The translations under genes were made by a program, and so were the position numbers. A stretch of DNA of 12,846 bases. It comes from CAZSGN01 sp964606415 (GTDB lineage Bacteria; Bacteroidota; Bacteroidia; Bacteroidales; JBBRXJ01). Below are positions 1-8,477 of this stretch, one piece after another. Every line of letters starts with the position of its first letter. Positions within the stretch are counted from its first letter, which is position 1. The notes beneath the pieces are model-generated. The model did no database searches and had not been told where the DNA came from. It was given only the letters and a program-made list of their open reading frames with translations. Location of the stretch: positions 1-12,846 of the forward strand of contig CAZSGN010000061.1 in the NCBI GenBank assembly GCA_964606415.1, read 5' to 3'.

Positions 1-174
1 CAAGCTTGTTCCAAAACCCAATTTAATCAGATCAATATATTCTCCGGCAGACTCGATCAATGCTTCTGTCTGAGTCAAACTCAGACCTTTATCCATCACC
101 ATCGTCAGGCCAACCTCACGTGGTTTATCCGGGCGCTCCGGAATATTTGGAATATCATAATTTAATTTGGTCAT
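1..174 (-). CDS. comA: Phosphosulfolactate synthase (ComA-like), N-terminal 58 residues only
   Basis: The frame opens with ATG at 174 and stays open to the left edge, so only the first 58 residues are present. They begin MTKLNYDIPNIPERPDKPRE and continue with GLTMVMDKGLS (about residues 22-32), then an acidic helix and IKLGFGTS near the edge. I recognise this as the start of the ComA family, TIM-barrel enzymes that add sulfite to phosphoenolpyruvate to give (2R)-phospho-3-sulfolactate. In methanogens that reaction leads to coenzyme M. Bacteroidota carry homologues whose product is less clear, and sulfonate or sulfonolipid metabolism is only a guess. The start lies 6 bases after the TPR gene stop codon, so the two are very probably co-transcribed. 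The family call is fairly firm from the N-terminus, but the catalytic region lies outside the window. Confidence 0.8.
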   Translation of the reverse strand, partial: MTKLNYDIPNIPERPDKPREVGLTMVMDKGLSLTQTEALIESAGEYIDLIKLGFGTSL

Positions 175-180
175 TTATAA

Positions 181-1599
181 TTAAGTATATTGATTAAGTA
201 ATGCTATGATTCGGGGGTCATCTCTTAAATACACATAGTTTACCAGGACATCATCAATAAGCAAAACATCATTGTTGTCCTGGAGCGCCCTTTCAAAAGT
301 ATCGTAACATTTTTCTTTTTCGCCGAGGAGATAAAACATCACCGCCATTCGGTAAAGGATATCTGCAACCGCCTCCATCTGAGAATCTGCCTCTTTAAGC
401 ACAGAAAGTGTTCTAACCGGATCATTATACGTTTTCATCAGAAAATCAGCATAATCAGTCCAATAAGAAATAATATATGGGTCCAGTTCAACAATACGGC
501 GAAAAGACCTTTCGGCCCTGTCATACTGCAAAGAAAAGAGAGAAATCTCCGCTGACAAAAGCCAGTAATCTATATTATCAGGTTCGTAAGAAAGTGCTTT
601 ATCTATATAATAAACCGCCTGCTCCATATTGTCATTCTTAGTTTCCAAAACAGCCAGGTAATACCATGCTTCAGCATAATTTTCCTCTATTGCCAGGGCC
701 GCTTTATAATAATGTATCGCTTCATGATCTCTGCCAAGGTACTCATAACAAAGGCCAATATTACAGTAAACCTCAAGGTAATCCTCTTCAATCCTCAAAA
801 ATTCAAGATAAACATTTATAGCCTCCTTGTAGTTCTTTAACTCAGCTAAAGCATTTGCTTTGCTATAATAGGCAAGCGAATAATTTTCGTCAATAGCGAG
901 GCAATAATCGTAGGCCTCAATGGCTTTTTCATATTCATCAATTTTCTCATGAACGCCACCAACTTTATACCATACTAATTCAGCATAAGGATCTTCATCA
1001 AGAAACTTATGATAAAAATCAAGGCTTTTTCTGAATTCATTGTTTCGTTCATAGGAAAGGGCAAGATCGTAAAGCAACTGAAAGTTATCAGTGTCATATT
1101 CATAAGCTTTCAAAAGATATTTAACAGCCAGCTTATAATGCATCATTCCCTGGAATGACAAACCAATATTATACAACAACTCGCCTTTTTCATCCTCCCC
1201 TGCCAATTTAATTGCCAATTCAAATTGTTTTATTGCTTCTTTAACATTTCCCAGCAAATTATGCGCAAAAGCCTTCATGACATAAATTTCTTCGTTGTCA
1301 GCTTCAAGGCCTTCTAATTGATTAATAATTTTAAGGGCCTGAAAAGGCTTCCCCTCGTCAATCAACACCTGGGCTTTCTTCATCCGGATAGATGATGCTC
1401 CGGGGTGCTGGTTAATGGCAAGATCAATAGCCCGGGTGGCACTGGAAAACTCATGATGATCAAAATAATAATCAATAATATCTTCAAATTCATGGACATC
1501 AAAGAAATAGTGAGCATTCCGGTGAATCATCTCCTCGTACTTCATGATCAACAAATCCTTTGACTGATCATGATAAAAAAAATCATTATTTTCTTTCAT
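181..1599 (-). CDS. Cytosolic tetratricopeptide-repeat (TPR) protein
   Basis: This 472-residue protein is made almost entirely of 34-residue helical TPR units. About ten can be read from residue 50 to the C-terminus, with recurring W/Y-x2-G/A-x2-Y...A...Y..AL signatures such as AWYYLAVLETKNDNMEQAVYYIDKAL. There is no signal peptide, membrane segment or lipoprotein box, so it should be cytosolic. TPR arrays bind other proteins and the sequence shows no catalytic domain, so the partner is unknown. The first 45 residues are acidic and aromatic-rich and do not fit the repeat. It sits 106 bases downstream of folD and only 6 bases upstream of the ComA-like gene, so it is likely co-transcribed with the latter. 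ATG at 1599 is used because it gives the longest frame and no better-supported start follows. Existence is firm, function unknown. Confidence 0.9.
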   Translation of the reverse strand: MKENNDFFYHDQSKDLLIMKYEEMIHRNAHYFFDVHEFEDIIDYYFDHHEFSSATRAIDLAINQHPGASSIRMKKAQVLIDEGKPFQALKIINQLEGLEADNEEIYVMKAFAHNLLGNVKEAIKQFELAIKLAGEDEKGELLYNIGLSFQGMMHYKLAVKYLLKAYEYDTDNFQLLYDLALSYERNNEFRKSLDFYHKFLDEDPYAELVWYKVGGVHEKIDEYEKAIEAYDYCLAIDENYSLAYYSKANALAELKNYKEAINVYLEFLRIEEDYLEVYCNIGLCYEYLGRDHEAIHYYKAALAIEENYAEAWYYLAVLETKNDNMEQAVYYIDKALSYEPDNIDYWLLSAEISLFSLQYDRAERSFRRIVELDPYIISYWTDYADFLMKTYNDPVRTLSVLKEADSQMEAVADILYRMAVMFYLLGEKEKCYDTFERALQDNNDVLLIDDVLVNYVYLRDDPRIIALLNQYT

Positions 1600-1705
1600 A
1601 ATAAATAACCGTGCTGATTTTACTTCTAAATTAAAGAAAAAAAAGCTTCAAAAACCAGCCGTTAAAACATTGTTAAAAACTAAGCCAACCTGCTGCTTCC
1701 GAAAA

Positions 1706-2584
1706 TTATTTACCCTCGGCAGCAAGCAAAGTATTATTAAGCAAAGACACAATGGTCATAGGCCCGACCCCTCCGGGAACAGGAGTAATAAAACTACATT
1801 TTGGCGCAACTTCGTCAAACAAAACATCTCCTTTCAGCTTCCACCCGGATTTTGTTTGCTCAGAGAGCACCCTGGTTGTGCCAACATCAATGACTACCGC
1901 CCTCTCTTTAACCATATCGCCAGTTACAAAACCTGGCTGACCAAGCGCAACAATTAAGATATCAGCTTGCCTGGTTATCTCAGCCATATTATTAGTTCGG
2001 CTATGACAAAGTGTTACCGTGGCATTGCCCGGCTGTCCTTTCCGGGACATCAGGATGCTCATTGGCCGTCCCACAATATTACTCCGGCCAATAACAACAC
2101 AATGTTTACCATTGGTATCAATATCATAACGTCTTAGCAACTCCATAATACCATTAGGCGTTGCCGAAACAAAAGCAGGCAACCCAAGGGCCATTCTTCC
2201 AATATTAATAGGATGAAAGCCATCAACATCTTTAGCCGGATCAACCGCTTCAATGACCTTATCTTCGTTAATATGATCCGGAAGTGGAAGCTGAACAATA
2301 AAGCCATCAATATCTGTATTCTTATTTAGCTCATCAACGTGCTTTAACAAATCATTCTCTGAAACAGTTTCATCCAGCCTCACCAATGTCGATTTAAACC
2401 CTACCCGCTCACATGCTTTTACCTTGTGGTTTACATAAGTTTCACTGGCCCCATCGTTTCCAACAAGAACTGCTGCCAAATGAGGTGTTTTTCCACCTGC
2501 ATTATTCCGCTCCTGGACTTTTTGGGCAATCTCTTCTTTAATTTGATCCGAAACCTTTTTTCCTTCAATTAATTCCATAGTCAT
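1706..2584 (-). CDS. folD: Bifunctional methylenetetrahydrofolate dehydrogenase / methenyltetrahydrofolate cyclohydrolase
   Basis: FolD interconverts 5,10-methylene-, 5,10-methenyl- and 10-formyl-tetrahydrofolate in the cytosol, using NADP(H), to supply one-carbon units for purine and formyl-methionine synthesis. The 292-residue length is typical. The catalytic Tyr50 and Lys54 (TYVNHK) are present, as are Gln98 in VQLPLP and Asp121 in KDVDGFHP. The dinucleotide-binding stretch GRSNIVGRPM lies at 166-175 and the closing PVPGGVGPMT at 268-277. With ATG at 2584 these positions match E. coli FolD numbering. A second ATG at 2578 (protein starting MELIEGKK) is equally possible. The gene begins 13 bases after the ffh stop codon, indicating one transcript with ffh. 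Confidence 0.97.
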   Translation of the reverse strand: MTMELIEGKKVSDQIKEEIAQKVQERNNAGGKTPHLAAVLVGNDGASETYVNHKVKACERVGFKSTLVRLDETVSENDLLKHVDELNKNTDIDGFIVQLPLPDHINEDKVIEAVDPAKDVDGFHPINIGRMALGLPAFVSATPNGIMELLRRYDIDTNGKHCVVIGRSNIVGRPMSILMSRKGQPGNATVTLCHSRTNNMAEITRQADILIVALGQPGFVTGDMVKERAVVIDVGTTRVLSEQTKSGWKLKGDVLFDEVAPKCSFITPVPGGVGPMTIVSLLNNTLLAAEGK

Positions 2585-2597
2585 CTTAACTTAATAT

Positions 2598-3929
2598 TTA
2601 CATACCTGGCATTTGACCCATTAAATTCTTCATTTTTTTTCCACTGGACATTTTTTTCATCATCTTTCTGGTCTCATCAAATTGCTTGATTAAACGATTC
2701 ACCTCCTGTATCGAGGCTCCGCTTCCTTCTGCTATTCTTTTTCTTCTACTCCCATTCAGAAGAGACGGGTCTTCCCTTTCAGCCGGGGTCATCGAATAAA
2801 TAATCGCTTCAACACTTTTAAAAGCATCCTCATCATCCAGTTCCATATTTTTTAATGCTTTCCCCATTCCAGGAATCATACTGGCCAGATCTTTAATGCT
2901 TCCCATTTTCTTGATCTGGTTAATTTGCGTAAGAAAATCATTAAAATTAAATTGGTTTTTTGCGATCTTCTTATGTAACTTACGTTCCTGGGCTTCATCA
3001 TAATGTTCCTGCGCTCTTTCGACCAGCGAAACAACATCACCCATTCCGAGGATACGATCGGCCATCCTGTCCGGATGAAAAACATCCAATGCATCCATTT
3101 TCTCGCCTGTCCCAACAAATTTAATGGGTTTATCCACCACCGAGCGGATTGATAAAGCAGCTCCCCCCCTGGTATCTCCATCAAGTTTTGTCAGAACGAC
3201 CCCATCATAATCAAGGCGCTCGTTAAATTCTTTTGCCGTATTCACTGCATCCTGACCAGTCATGGCATCCACAACAAAAAGGATTTCATTTGGCGAAACC
3301 GCTTTTTTAATAGCAGCAATCTCATTCATCATATCCTCATCAATAGCCAAACGACCAGCAGTATCAATTATTACCTGTGAATAACCTTCTTTTTTAGCAT
3401 GCTTTATTGCATCTTTGGCAATTTTCACAGGATCATTACTTCCTTCTTCTGTATAAACCGGAACATTAATCTGCTCTCCAAGCACCTTCAACTGATCAAT
3501 CGCTGCCGGACGATAAACATCACAAGCCACCAACAAGCAATTTTTACTCTTTTTACTGGCAATAAAACGGGAAATTTTGGCCGAGAAAGTTGTCTTACCT
3601 GAACCCTGAAGTCCGGCAAGCAAAAGAATTGCAGGATTACCTTTGGTGTCAATATCTACGCTCTCTCCACCCATCAACTGAGCCAGTTCATCATGAACAA
3701 TTTTCACCATCATCTGCTCAGGTTTCACAGCACTCAAGATTTTCTGCCCTAAAGCCTTTTCTTTAATCTCATTAGTGAAATCTTTCGCTATCTTATAATT
3801 CACATCAGCATCCAGCAAGGCCCGGCGAACATCCTTTAAGGTTTCTGCCACGTTAAGCTCCGTGATTCGCCCCTGGCCCTTAAGCATCTTAAACGACTGT
3901 TCCAGCCGATCGGATAAACTTTCAAACAT
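2598..3929 (-). CDS. ffh: Signal recognition particle GTPase Ffh (SRP54 homologue)
   Basis: Ffh binds 4.5S RNA and signal sequences as they leave the ribosome, then docks with FtsY to deliver membrane proteins to the Sec translocon. The 443-residue protein has all three domains. The helical N domain covers about residues 1-90. The G domain holds the P-loop GLQGSGKT (106-113), DVYRPAA (137-143), DTAGR (189-193), TKLD (247-250), the RGGAALS insertion motif and FVGTGEK (271-277). The methionine-rich M domain starts near 325 and includes GSGASIQEVN (402-411) and the closing MxxMxxxKKMKNLMGQMPGM tail. The G-domain motif reads DTRGG where many homologues have DARGG, which looks like ordinary variation. 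It heads the ffh-folD pair, and a possible -7 box lies about 35 bases upstream. Confidence 0.98.
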   Translation of the reverse strand: MFESLSDRLEQSFKMLKGQGRITELNVAETLKDVRRALLDADVNYKIAKDFTNEIKEKALGQKILSAVKPEQMMVKIVHDELAQLMGGESVDIDTKGNPAILLLAGLQGSGKTTFSAKISRFIASKKSKNCLLVACDVYRPAAIDQLKVLGEQINVPVYTEEGSNDPVKIAKDAIKHAKKEGYSQVIIDTAGRLAIDEDMMNEIAAIKKAVSPNEILFVVDAMTGQDAVNTAKEFNERLDYDGVVLTKLDGDTRGGAALSIRSVVDKPIKFVGTGEKMDALDVFHPDRMADRILGMGDVVSLVERAQEHYDEAQERKLHKKIAKNQFNFNDFLTQINQIKKMGSIKDLASMIPGMGKALKNMELDDEDAFKSVEAIIYSMTPAEREDPSLLNGSRRKRIAEGSGASIQEVNRLIKQFDETRKMMKKMSSGKKMKNLMGQMPGM

Positions 3930-3963
3930 AATTACTCAATTTTACAGTCCTCATTATTAACAG

Positions 3964-3971
3964 CAAAATTA
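3964..3971 (-). promoter_or_regulatory. Possible -7 box for ffh
   Basis: On the minus strand this reads TAATTTTG, an exact match to the Bacteroidota primary-sigma -7 consensus TAnnTTTG. It would place the RNA start roughly 25-30 bases before the ffh ATG at 3929. No TTTG is found at the expected -33 distance, so the call rests on one box and position alone. Confidence 0.4.
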
Positions 3972-4062
3972 ATAAAACGGTTGTAAATGAATCCTGATTC
4001 GGTCATTTTTCTTGCCCAAAAGAAGTAACTCCCCTGAACACCCCATGCGATCACCTTTAAAT

Positions 4063-4088
4063 ATCAAGACGCAATCTATACCATAATT
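4063..4088 (+). repeat. 26-base intergenic repeat, copy 1
   Basis: The copy begins ATCAAGAC and ends CTATACCATAATT. It matches 11475-11500 in 23 of 26 positions in the same orientation. The three differences lie between the two conserved blocks. Both copies are intergenic. The repeat has no known name that I recognise. Confidence 0.6.
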
Positions 4089-4093
4089 GGTAT
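4078..4093. promoter_or_regulatory. Inverted repeat ATACCA-TAAT-TGGTAT, possible operator
   Basis: Perfect 6-base arms flank a 4-base spacer, about 150 bases upstream of ffh. It overlaps the right half of the 26-base repeat, and the second arm is not kept in the other repeat copy. The half-site resembles those of some GntR-family regulators, but no regulator of that kind is encoded here, so its use as an operator is unproven. Confidence 0.25.
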
Positions 4094-4296
4094 TCATCCT
4101 TCATGTCTACTAACTCCGTTATGCTTGTCTCAAAATTGCTCATTGACCCCAGTAAACTCCGCATTTTGGGATTTCACAAGCCTCGTCATCGAATATTATG
4201 ATCCAAACACTTGACTTTTATTGACAAACCCTCATTAATTTAATGCGAAAGTTTAATAAATTATTGGTCCTACCCTTATTTTAATGGTCAAATGTT

Positions 4297-4304
4297 TACC
4301 TTTG
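4297..4304 (+). promoter_or_regulatory. Lone plus-strand -7-like box, facing the end of araB
   Basis: The sequence TACCTTTG matches TAnnTTTG exactly and is followed by TAATCA. No good TTTG is present 19-21 bases upstream. There is no plus-strand gene downstream, so a transcript from here would be a small RNA or an antisense RNA to the 3' end of araB. It may be a chance match. Confidence 0.25.
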
Positions 4305-4364
4305 TAATCAATCAAAATAGTAAATACACAATTTCAGAGATACTACCACTCCGGATATGCAAAC

Positions 4365-4381
4365 TGGTTAATAAATAACCA
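4365..4381. other. Small AT-rich hairpin TGGTTA-ATAAA-TAACCA
   Basis: Perfect 6-base arms flank a 5-base loop, about 90 bases past the araB stop. There is no T run directly after the stem on either strand, so it does not look like an intrinsic terminator. It might mark or protect the 3' end of the ara transcript. Confidence 0.25.
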
Positions 4382-4467
4382 TAATTTCCAGGTTTAAAAA
4401 TTTCTCTTCTTTGTAAATGTCAAATTTTACACCCAGTCAAAAAAGAAGTCGAAACAAAAAAGCCTGC

Positions 4468-6153
4468 TTACCTTTCCGTGTTAAGCGTTTTCTCCACCAA
4501 AGCCCCATAATTTAAATATTTCTGATATAAACATCTATACTTCTCTTTGTTCTCGGGGATGGGGAGATACTCCTTTTCAAAACCACCACCCATATAATTC
4601 TGAGCTTCTTCTATTGATTTATATACGCCACCTACTACAGCAGCAGCCATCGCTGTTCCCAAAGCACAAGCCTGTTCACTACGCGCAACAAAAATTGGCA
4701 TATCAAGAACATCAGCAATTGTTTGCATCACAAAATCAGATTTTTTTGCAACCCCACCAAGAGCTATTACACCATCAACACGGACCCCTTCAGCAATAAA
4801 ACGATCGACAATAGCTTTTGATCCAAAAGCAGTAGCTTCAACCAGTGCTTTAAATATCCGGGGTGCGTCCGAGCCTAAATTTAAATTAAACAGTGCTCCC
4901 TTAAGCGCTTGATTAGCATCAGGAGTTCTTCTACCATTCATCCAGTCAAGAGCAATAATTCCAGACTCTTCGACAGGAATATTTTTAGCGGCCACTGAAA
5001 GCTTAGGTATTATATTATCCGCAACCTCATTCATCAATTTATCTTTAACATCCAGCTCTATTAATTTGCTTTCATTAAGAATTTCATCAACTGGGTACAT
5101 TAAGACTCGTTTAAACCAAGCATATATATCTCCAAATGCAGATTGTCCTGCCTCCAACCCCATCATGCCCGGAATAATAGAACCCTTCACCTGTCCACAT
5201 ATCCCTTTGACAAGCTTTCCCTCAACCTCGTTAGCCGGTGCGACCAACATATCACAGGTAGAAGTCCCCATCACCTTACTGAGATAGTAGGGTTTTATTT
5301 CAGCTCCAACAGCTCCTAAGTGCGCATCAAAGGCGCCTGCCCCTATAAGTACATCTGTTGATAATCCAAGTTTCTTTGACCACTCATCTGAAAGATGACC
5401 CACAGAAAAATCACAAGTATATGTATCCTTAAAAAGTCGTTCCCTAAGGCCCGCCAGGCAGGGATCTAATTTTGTCAAAAACTCCTCGGGAGGCAACCCA
5501 CCCCACTCCTCGTGCCACATGGCCTTATGTCCTGCCGCACATCTACTCCTTTTTAGCTTCAGCGGATCAGTATTTCCTGAAAGAACAGCCGGGATCCAAT
5601 CACAATGCTCCACCCATGAAAATGCTGCATTTCTAACAAGCTCATCTTCCCGTAAAACATGAAGGATTTTAGCCCAAAACCATTCCGAAGAATAAATACC
5701 TCCCTCATACTTAATGAAATTCTCACCTCCCCAGAATTTCGAAAGTTTATTAATCTCTTCCGCCTCCTTTACAGCCGTATGATCCTTCCATAAAACAAAC
5801 ATAGCATTTGGATTCTCTTCAAAATCAGGAAGAAGCGACAAAGGGGTTCCATAATTATCCACAGCTACTGGTGTTGATCCAGTAGTATCCACAGATATTG
5901 CCACTACATTTTCAGCTATCTCTTTAGGTGCTTTTTTCAATGCATTAACAATAGTTGCTTCAAGTCCTTCAAGATAATCAAGAGGATGCTGTCTAAACTG
6001 ATTTCGAGGAGGATCACAATATGCTCCCTTCATCCACCTCGAGTAATAAAAGACCTCACTGGCAATTTCTTCCCCTGTATGAACATTAACAATTAATGAA
6101 CGAACAGAGTCCGACCCATAATCCAATCCGATTGTATATTTTTGATTCTTCAT
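4468..6153 (-). CDS. araB: L-ribulokinase
   Basis: AraB phosphorylates L-ribulose with ATP to L-ribulose-5-phosphate in the cytosol, the second step of L-arabinose catabolism. The 561-residue protein is a full-length FGGY-family kinase. The N-terminal phosphate-binding loop GLDYGSDSVRS starts at residue 9. LWKDHTA is at 121-127 and a lysine lies in AGHKAMW at 210. The catalytic-base aspartate is Asp276 in GAFDAHLG, GLEAGQSAFGD is at 332-342, and the C-terminal ATPase part contains GGVAKKSDFVMQ. The N-terminal GSDSVR form and AFDAHLGAVG are ribulokinase-type rather than xylulokinase-type. It is the last gene of the ara operon, 69 bases after araD, the widest gap among the enzyme genes. Confidence 0.96.
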   Translation of the reverse strand: MKNQKYTIGLDYGSDSVRSLIVNVHTGEEIASEVFYYSRWMKGAYCDPPRNQFRQHPLDYLEGLEATIVNALKKAPKEIAENVVAISVDTTGSTPVAVDNYGTPLSLLPDFEENPNAMFVLWKDHTAVKEAEEINKLSKFWGGENFIKYEGGIYSSEWFWAKILHVLREDELVRNAAFSWVEHCDWIPAVLSGNTDPLKLKRSRCAAGHKAMWHEEWGGLPPEEFLTKLDPCLAGLRERLFKDTYTCDFSVGHLSDEWSKKLGLSTDVLIGAGAFDAHLGAVGAEIKPYYLSKVMGTSTCDMLVAPANEVEGKLVKGICGQVKGSIIPGMMGLEAGQSAFGDIYAWFKRVLMYPVDEILNESKLIELDVKDKLMNEVADNIIPKLSVAAKNIPVEESGIIALDWMNGRRTPDANQALKGALFNLNLGSDAPRIFKALVEATAFGSKAIVDRFIAEGVRVDGVIALGGVAKKSDFVMQTIADVLDMPIFVARSEQACALGTAMAAAVVGGVYKSIEEAQNYMGGGFEKEYLPIPENKEKYRCLYQKYLNYGALVEKTLNTER

Positions 6154-6222
6154 AATGACTAAATTTTAATCGATTCTGTTTATATTTTAATTTTCAATGG
6201 TCATGGCTACGTTCATCAAAAA

Positions 6223-6912
6223 TTATTGCCCGTAATAAGCATCATCTCCGTGCTTCCGCAAAAAGTGCTTATCCAATAAAGTCTGCTTTATATGCTTCGT
6301 TTTTCTATTTAAAGCTAAAGTATTAAATCCCATTACAGCTAATTCTTCCATGACAACAGCATTGTGTACTGCCTCATGAGGATTTTTTCCCCAAGAGAAA
6401 GGACCATGAGATTTTACCAGAACCCCGGGGATCTTATCAGGATTTTTTGAAGCAAAAGTTTCAACAATCACGTTACCTGTTTCACGTTCATAATCCCCTT
6501 TAATTTCATTTTCTTTAAGGCTGCGGGTACATGGAATCTCACCATAAAAATAATCAGCATGCGTTGTCCCCATGGCCGGAATACCATATCCTGCCTGAGC
6601 CCAACTGGTAGCCATCGTTGAATGAGTATGGACCACTCCATTCACATTCTTGAAATTATTATACAGCACCAGATGTGTTGGGGTGTCAGAAGAAGGTTTA
6701 TATAGCCCCTCTACTACCTTTCCTTCAAGATCCACAATCACGATATCCTCAGGCCTCATATTCTCATAAGATACACCACTAGGCTTAATAGCAATGACAT
6801 TGTTAGCACGATCAATACCACTCACATTACCCCAGGTGAAAAGAACCAAGCCATGTTTTACCAAATCAATATTAGCATGAAAGACTTGTTGTTTTAATTC
6901 ATTAAAATTCAT
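6223..6912 (-). CDS. araD: L-ribulose-5-phosphate 4-epimerase
   Basis: AraD converts L-ribulose-5-phosphate to D-xylulose-5-phosphate by a retro-aldol/aldol mechanism with a metal ion, linking the arabinose pathway to the pentose phosphate pathway. At 229 residues it has the usual length for this class II aldolase family. Metal ligands are His95 and His97 (VVHTHS) and His169 (VKSHGPF). Asp76 (SSDTPTH) and the catalytic Asp120 (THADYF) are present. The C-terminal YYGQ supplies the conserved tyrosine (Tyr227, equivalent to Tyr229 of E. coli). Phosphate-binding elements include GNVSG (28-32) and KPSG (43-46). This residue set points to AraD rather than the closely related fuculose aldolase. It begins 35 bases after araA. 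Confidence 0.96.
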   Translation of the reverse strand: MNFNELKQQVFHANIDLVKHGLVLFTWGNVSGIDRANNVIAIKPSGVSYENMRPEDIVIVDLEGKVVEGLYKPSSDTPTHLVLYNNFKNVNGVVHTHSTMATSWAQAGYGIPAMGTTHADYFYGEIPCTRSLKENEIKGDYERETGNVIVETFASKNPDKIPGVLVKSHGPFSWGKNPHEAVHNAVVMEELAVMGFNTLALNRKTKHIKQTLLDKHFLRKHGDDAYYGQ

Positions 6913-6947
6913 ATTAACAATTTTATAAAAAATCCAAAAAAAATCAT

Positions 6948-8459
6948 CTACTGTCTTAAACCGGAATTCATAGTATAGTATAAGTCATTCCATCGCAATT
7001 CATTTTTAAAATGATGCCCAGACGATTGACCATCGATGATCAAACATTCAATGCCTGCCATCTCTGCAAAATCCTGCATATGTTCGACGGTTACAGAGAG
7101 GCTAAATCCAGTATGATGCGCACCTCCGGCCAATATCCACATCTCTGCAGCAGAAGACAAATCTGGTTTTGGCTCCCAAAGCGCTCTGGCTACCGGTAAT
7201 TTGGGTAGATTTTCCGGCTCCACCACTTTTACCTCATTAACCAGCATTCTAAAACGATTTCCCATATCCATTAAAGAAGCATTAATAGCATCCCCGGCTT
7301 TTACATTAAAAACAAGACGAGCCGGATCTTCTTTTCCTCCAATACCAAGCGGATGGATTTCAAGATTAGGGACACCATCAGCAACAGAAGGACATACCTC
7401 AAGCATATGCGCGCCAAGCACCTTTGCTCCGTCAGGATCAAAATGATAGGTATAATCTTCCATAAAAGAAGTCCCCCCGGGCAATCCCATATCCATTACC
7501 TTCATTGCTCTAACTAAAGCCGCTGTTTTCCAATCCCCTTCAGCTCCAAAACCATATCCCTCGTTCATTAAACGTTGAACAGCTAATCCTGGTAATTGAG
7601 ATAAGCCATGCAAATCTTCGAAAGTCGTTGTAAAAGCAAAAAAATCGCCGGCCTCAAGAAATTTCCTCATCCCTATCTCTATCCTGGCTGAATTTTTGAG
7701 CTTTTGAGTCTTGTCCTTATCTTCCAACAAAGTCTTCACCCCATCATAAGTTTGAGCATATTCATCAAGAGTAGCCTGAATTTCACCATCAGTAATATCA
7801 TTTACAACTTCCACTAAATCCCCGACTCCATAACTATTTACAGAAAAACCGAACTTTAACTGAGCCGCGACCTTGTCTCCCTCAGTAACAGCCACCTCTC
7901 GCATATTATCTCCAAAACGAGCTACTTTTCCTGTTTGCCATTCATTCCATGCCACCGCTGCTCTTATCCATACAGCAACTCTTTCAACCACTTTCGGATC
8001 TTTCCAATGTCCTGCGATGACCTTACGTTCAAGACGTAATCTCGAATTAATAAACCCATATTCTCTTCCACCATGCGCTGATTGGTTAAGATTCATAAAA
8101 TCCATATCAATCTCATTCCAGGGAATATCCCGGTTAAATTGGGTATGCAAATGACAGATTGGTTTTTGCAATTGCTTTAAGCCATTAATCCACATTTTTG
8201 CAGGAGAAAAAGTATGCATCCATGTAATTAAACCAACACATTGGCTATTAGCATTTGCTTCCATGCATAAATCACTAATATTGCCAGGAGTAGTCAATAT
8301 CGGCTTAAAAACTATCTTTAATGGAATTAATGATGACTCATTTAAAGTTTCAGCAATTGTCTGGGCATTAGAAGAAACATTCTTTAAAGCCTCTTTACCA
8401 TACAGATGTTGGCTTCCGGTAATAAACCACACCTCTTTATTGGCTAAGAAATTGTTCAT
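6948..8459 (-). CDS. araA: L-arabinose isomerase
   Basis: AraA isomerises L-arabinose to L-ribulose in the cytosol using a Mn(II)-type divalent metal, the first catabolic step. The 503-residue length is that of the family. The metal ligands of the E. coli enzyme can all be placed: Glu307 (GAEGDWK), Glu334 (FMEDYTYHF), His351 (GAHMLEVCP) and His449 (GGAHHTGFS). Other conserved stretches are FITGSQHLYG (12-21), LHTQFNRDIPW and DFMNLNQSAHGGREYGFI. The gene starts 18 bases after the araR stop codon, so regulator and isomerase share a transcript. No truncation or missing active-site residue is seen. Confidence 0.98.
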   Translation of the reverse strand: MNNFLANKEVWFITGSQHLYGKEALKNVSSNAQTIAETLNESSLIPLKIVFKPILTTPGNISDLCMEANANSQCVGLITWMHTFSPAKMWINGLKQLQKPICHLHTQFNRDIPWNEIDMDFMNLNQSAHGGREYGFINSRLRLERKVIAGHWKDPKVVERVAVWIRAAVAWNEWQTGKVARFGDNMREVAVTEGDKVAAQLKFGFSVNSYGVGDLVEVVNDITDGEIQATLDEYAQTYDGVKTLLEDKDKTQKLKNSARIEIGMRKFLEAGDFFAFTTTFEDLHGLSQLPGLAVQRLMNEGYGFGAEGDWKTAALVRAMKVMDMGLPGGTSFMEDYTYHFDPDGAKVLGAHMLEVCPSVADGVPNLEIHPLGIGGKEDPARLVFNVKAGDAINASLMDMGNRFRMLVNEVKVVEPENLPKLPVARALWEPKPDLSSAAEMWILAGGAHHTGFSLSVTVEHMQDFAEMAGIECLIIDGQSSGHHFKNELRWNDLYYTMNSGLRQ

Positions 8460-8477
8460 GATTTTATATTTTTAAGA

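Larger units (their letters stand above)
3930..4467. other. Non-coding region between the ffh start and the araB end
   Basis: This stretch of 538 bases has no open frame that looks like a gene and no RNA gene I recognise. Both flanking genes are on the minus strand, so it holds the ffh upstream region on its left and the end of the ara operon on its right. It contains a possible ffh -7 box, one copy of a 26-base imperfect repeat, a 6+6 inverted repeat, a lone plus-strand -7-like box and a small AT-rich hairpin. I see no convincing intrinsic terminator behind araB. The araB stop is followed on the minus strand by two short T runs but no stable stem. Confidence 0.8.

Noticed and set aside
1670..1957. 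Plus-strand frames opposite folD
   Set aside because: They are shadows of the well-supported folD gene, with no motifs of their own.
4194..4212. Third AraR operator around ACACTT at 4207
   Set aside because: The matching left half-site is absent at the required 7-base spacing (TATTAT instead of AAGTGT).
4410..4467. Intrinsic terminator for the ara operon
   Set aside because: Two short T runs follow araB on the minus strand, but I found no stem of useful length before either.
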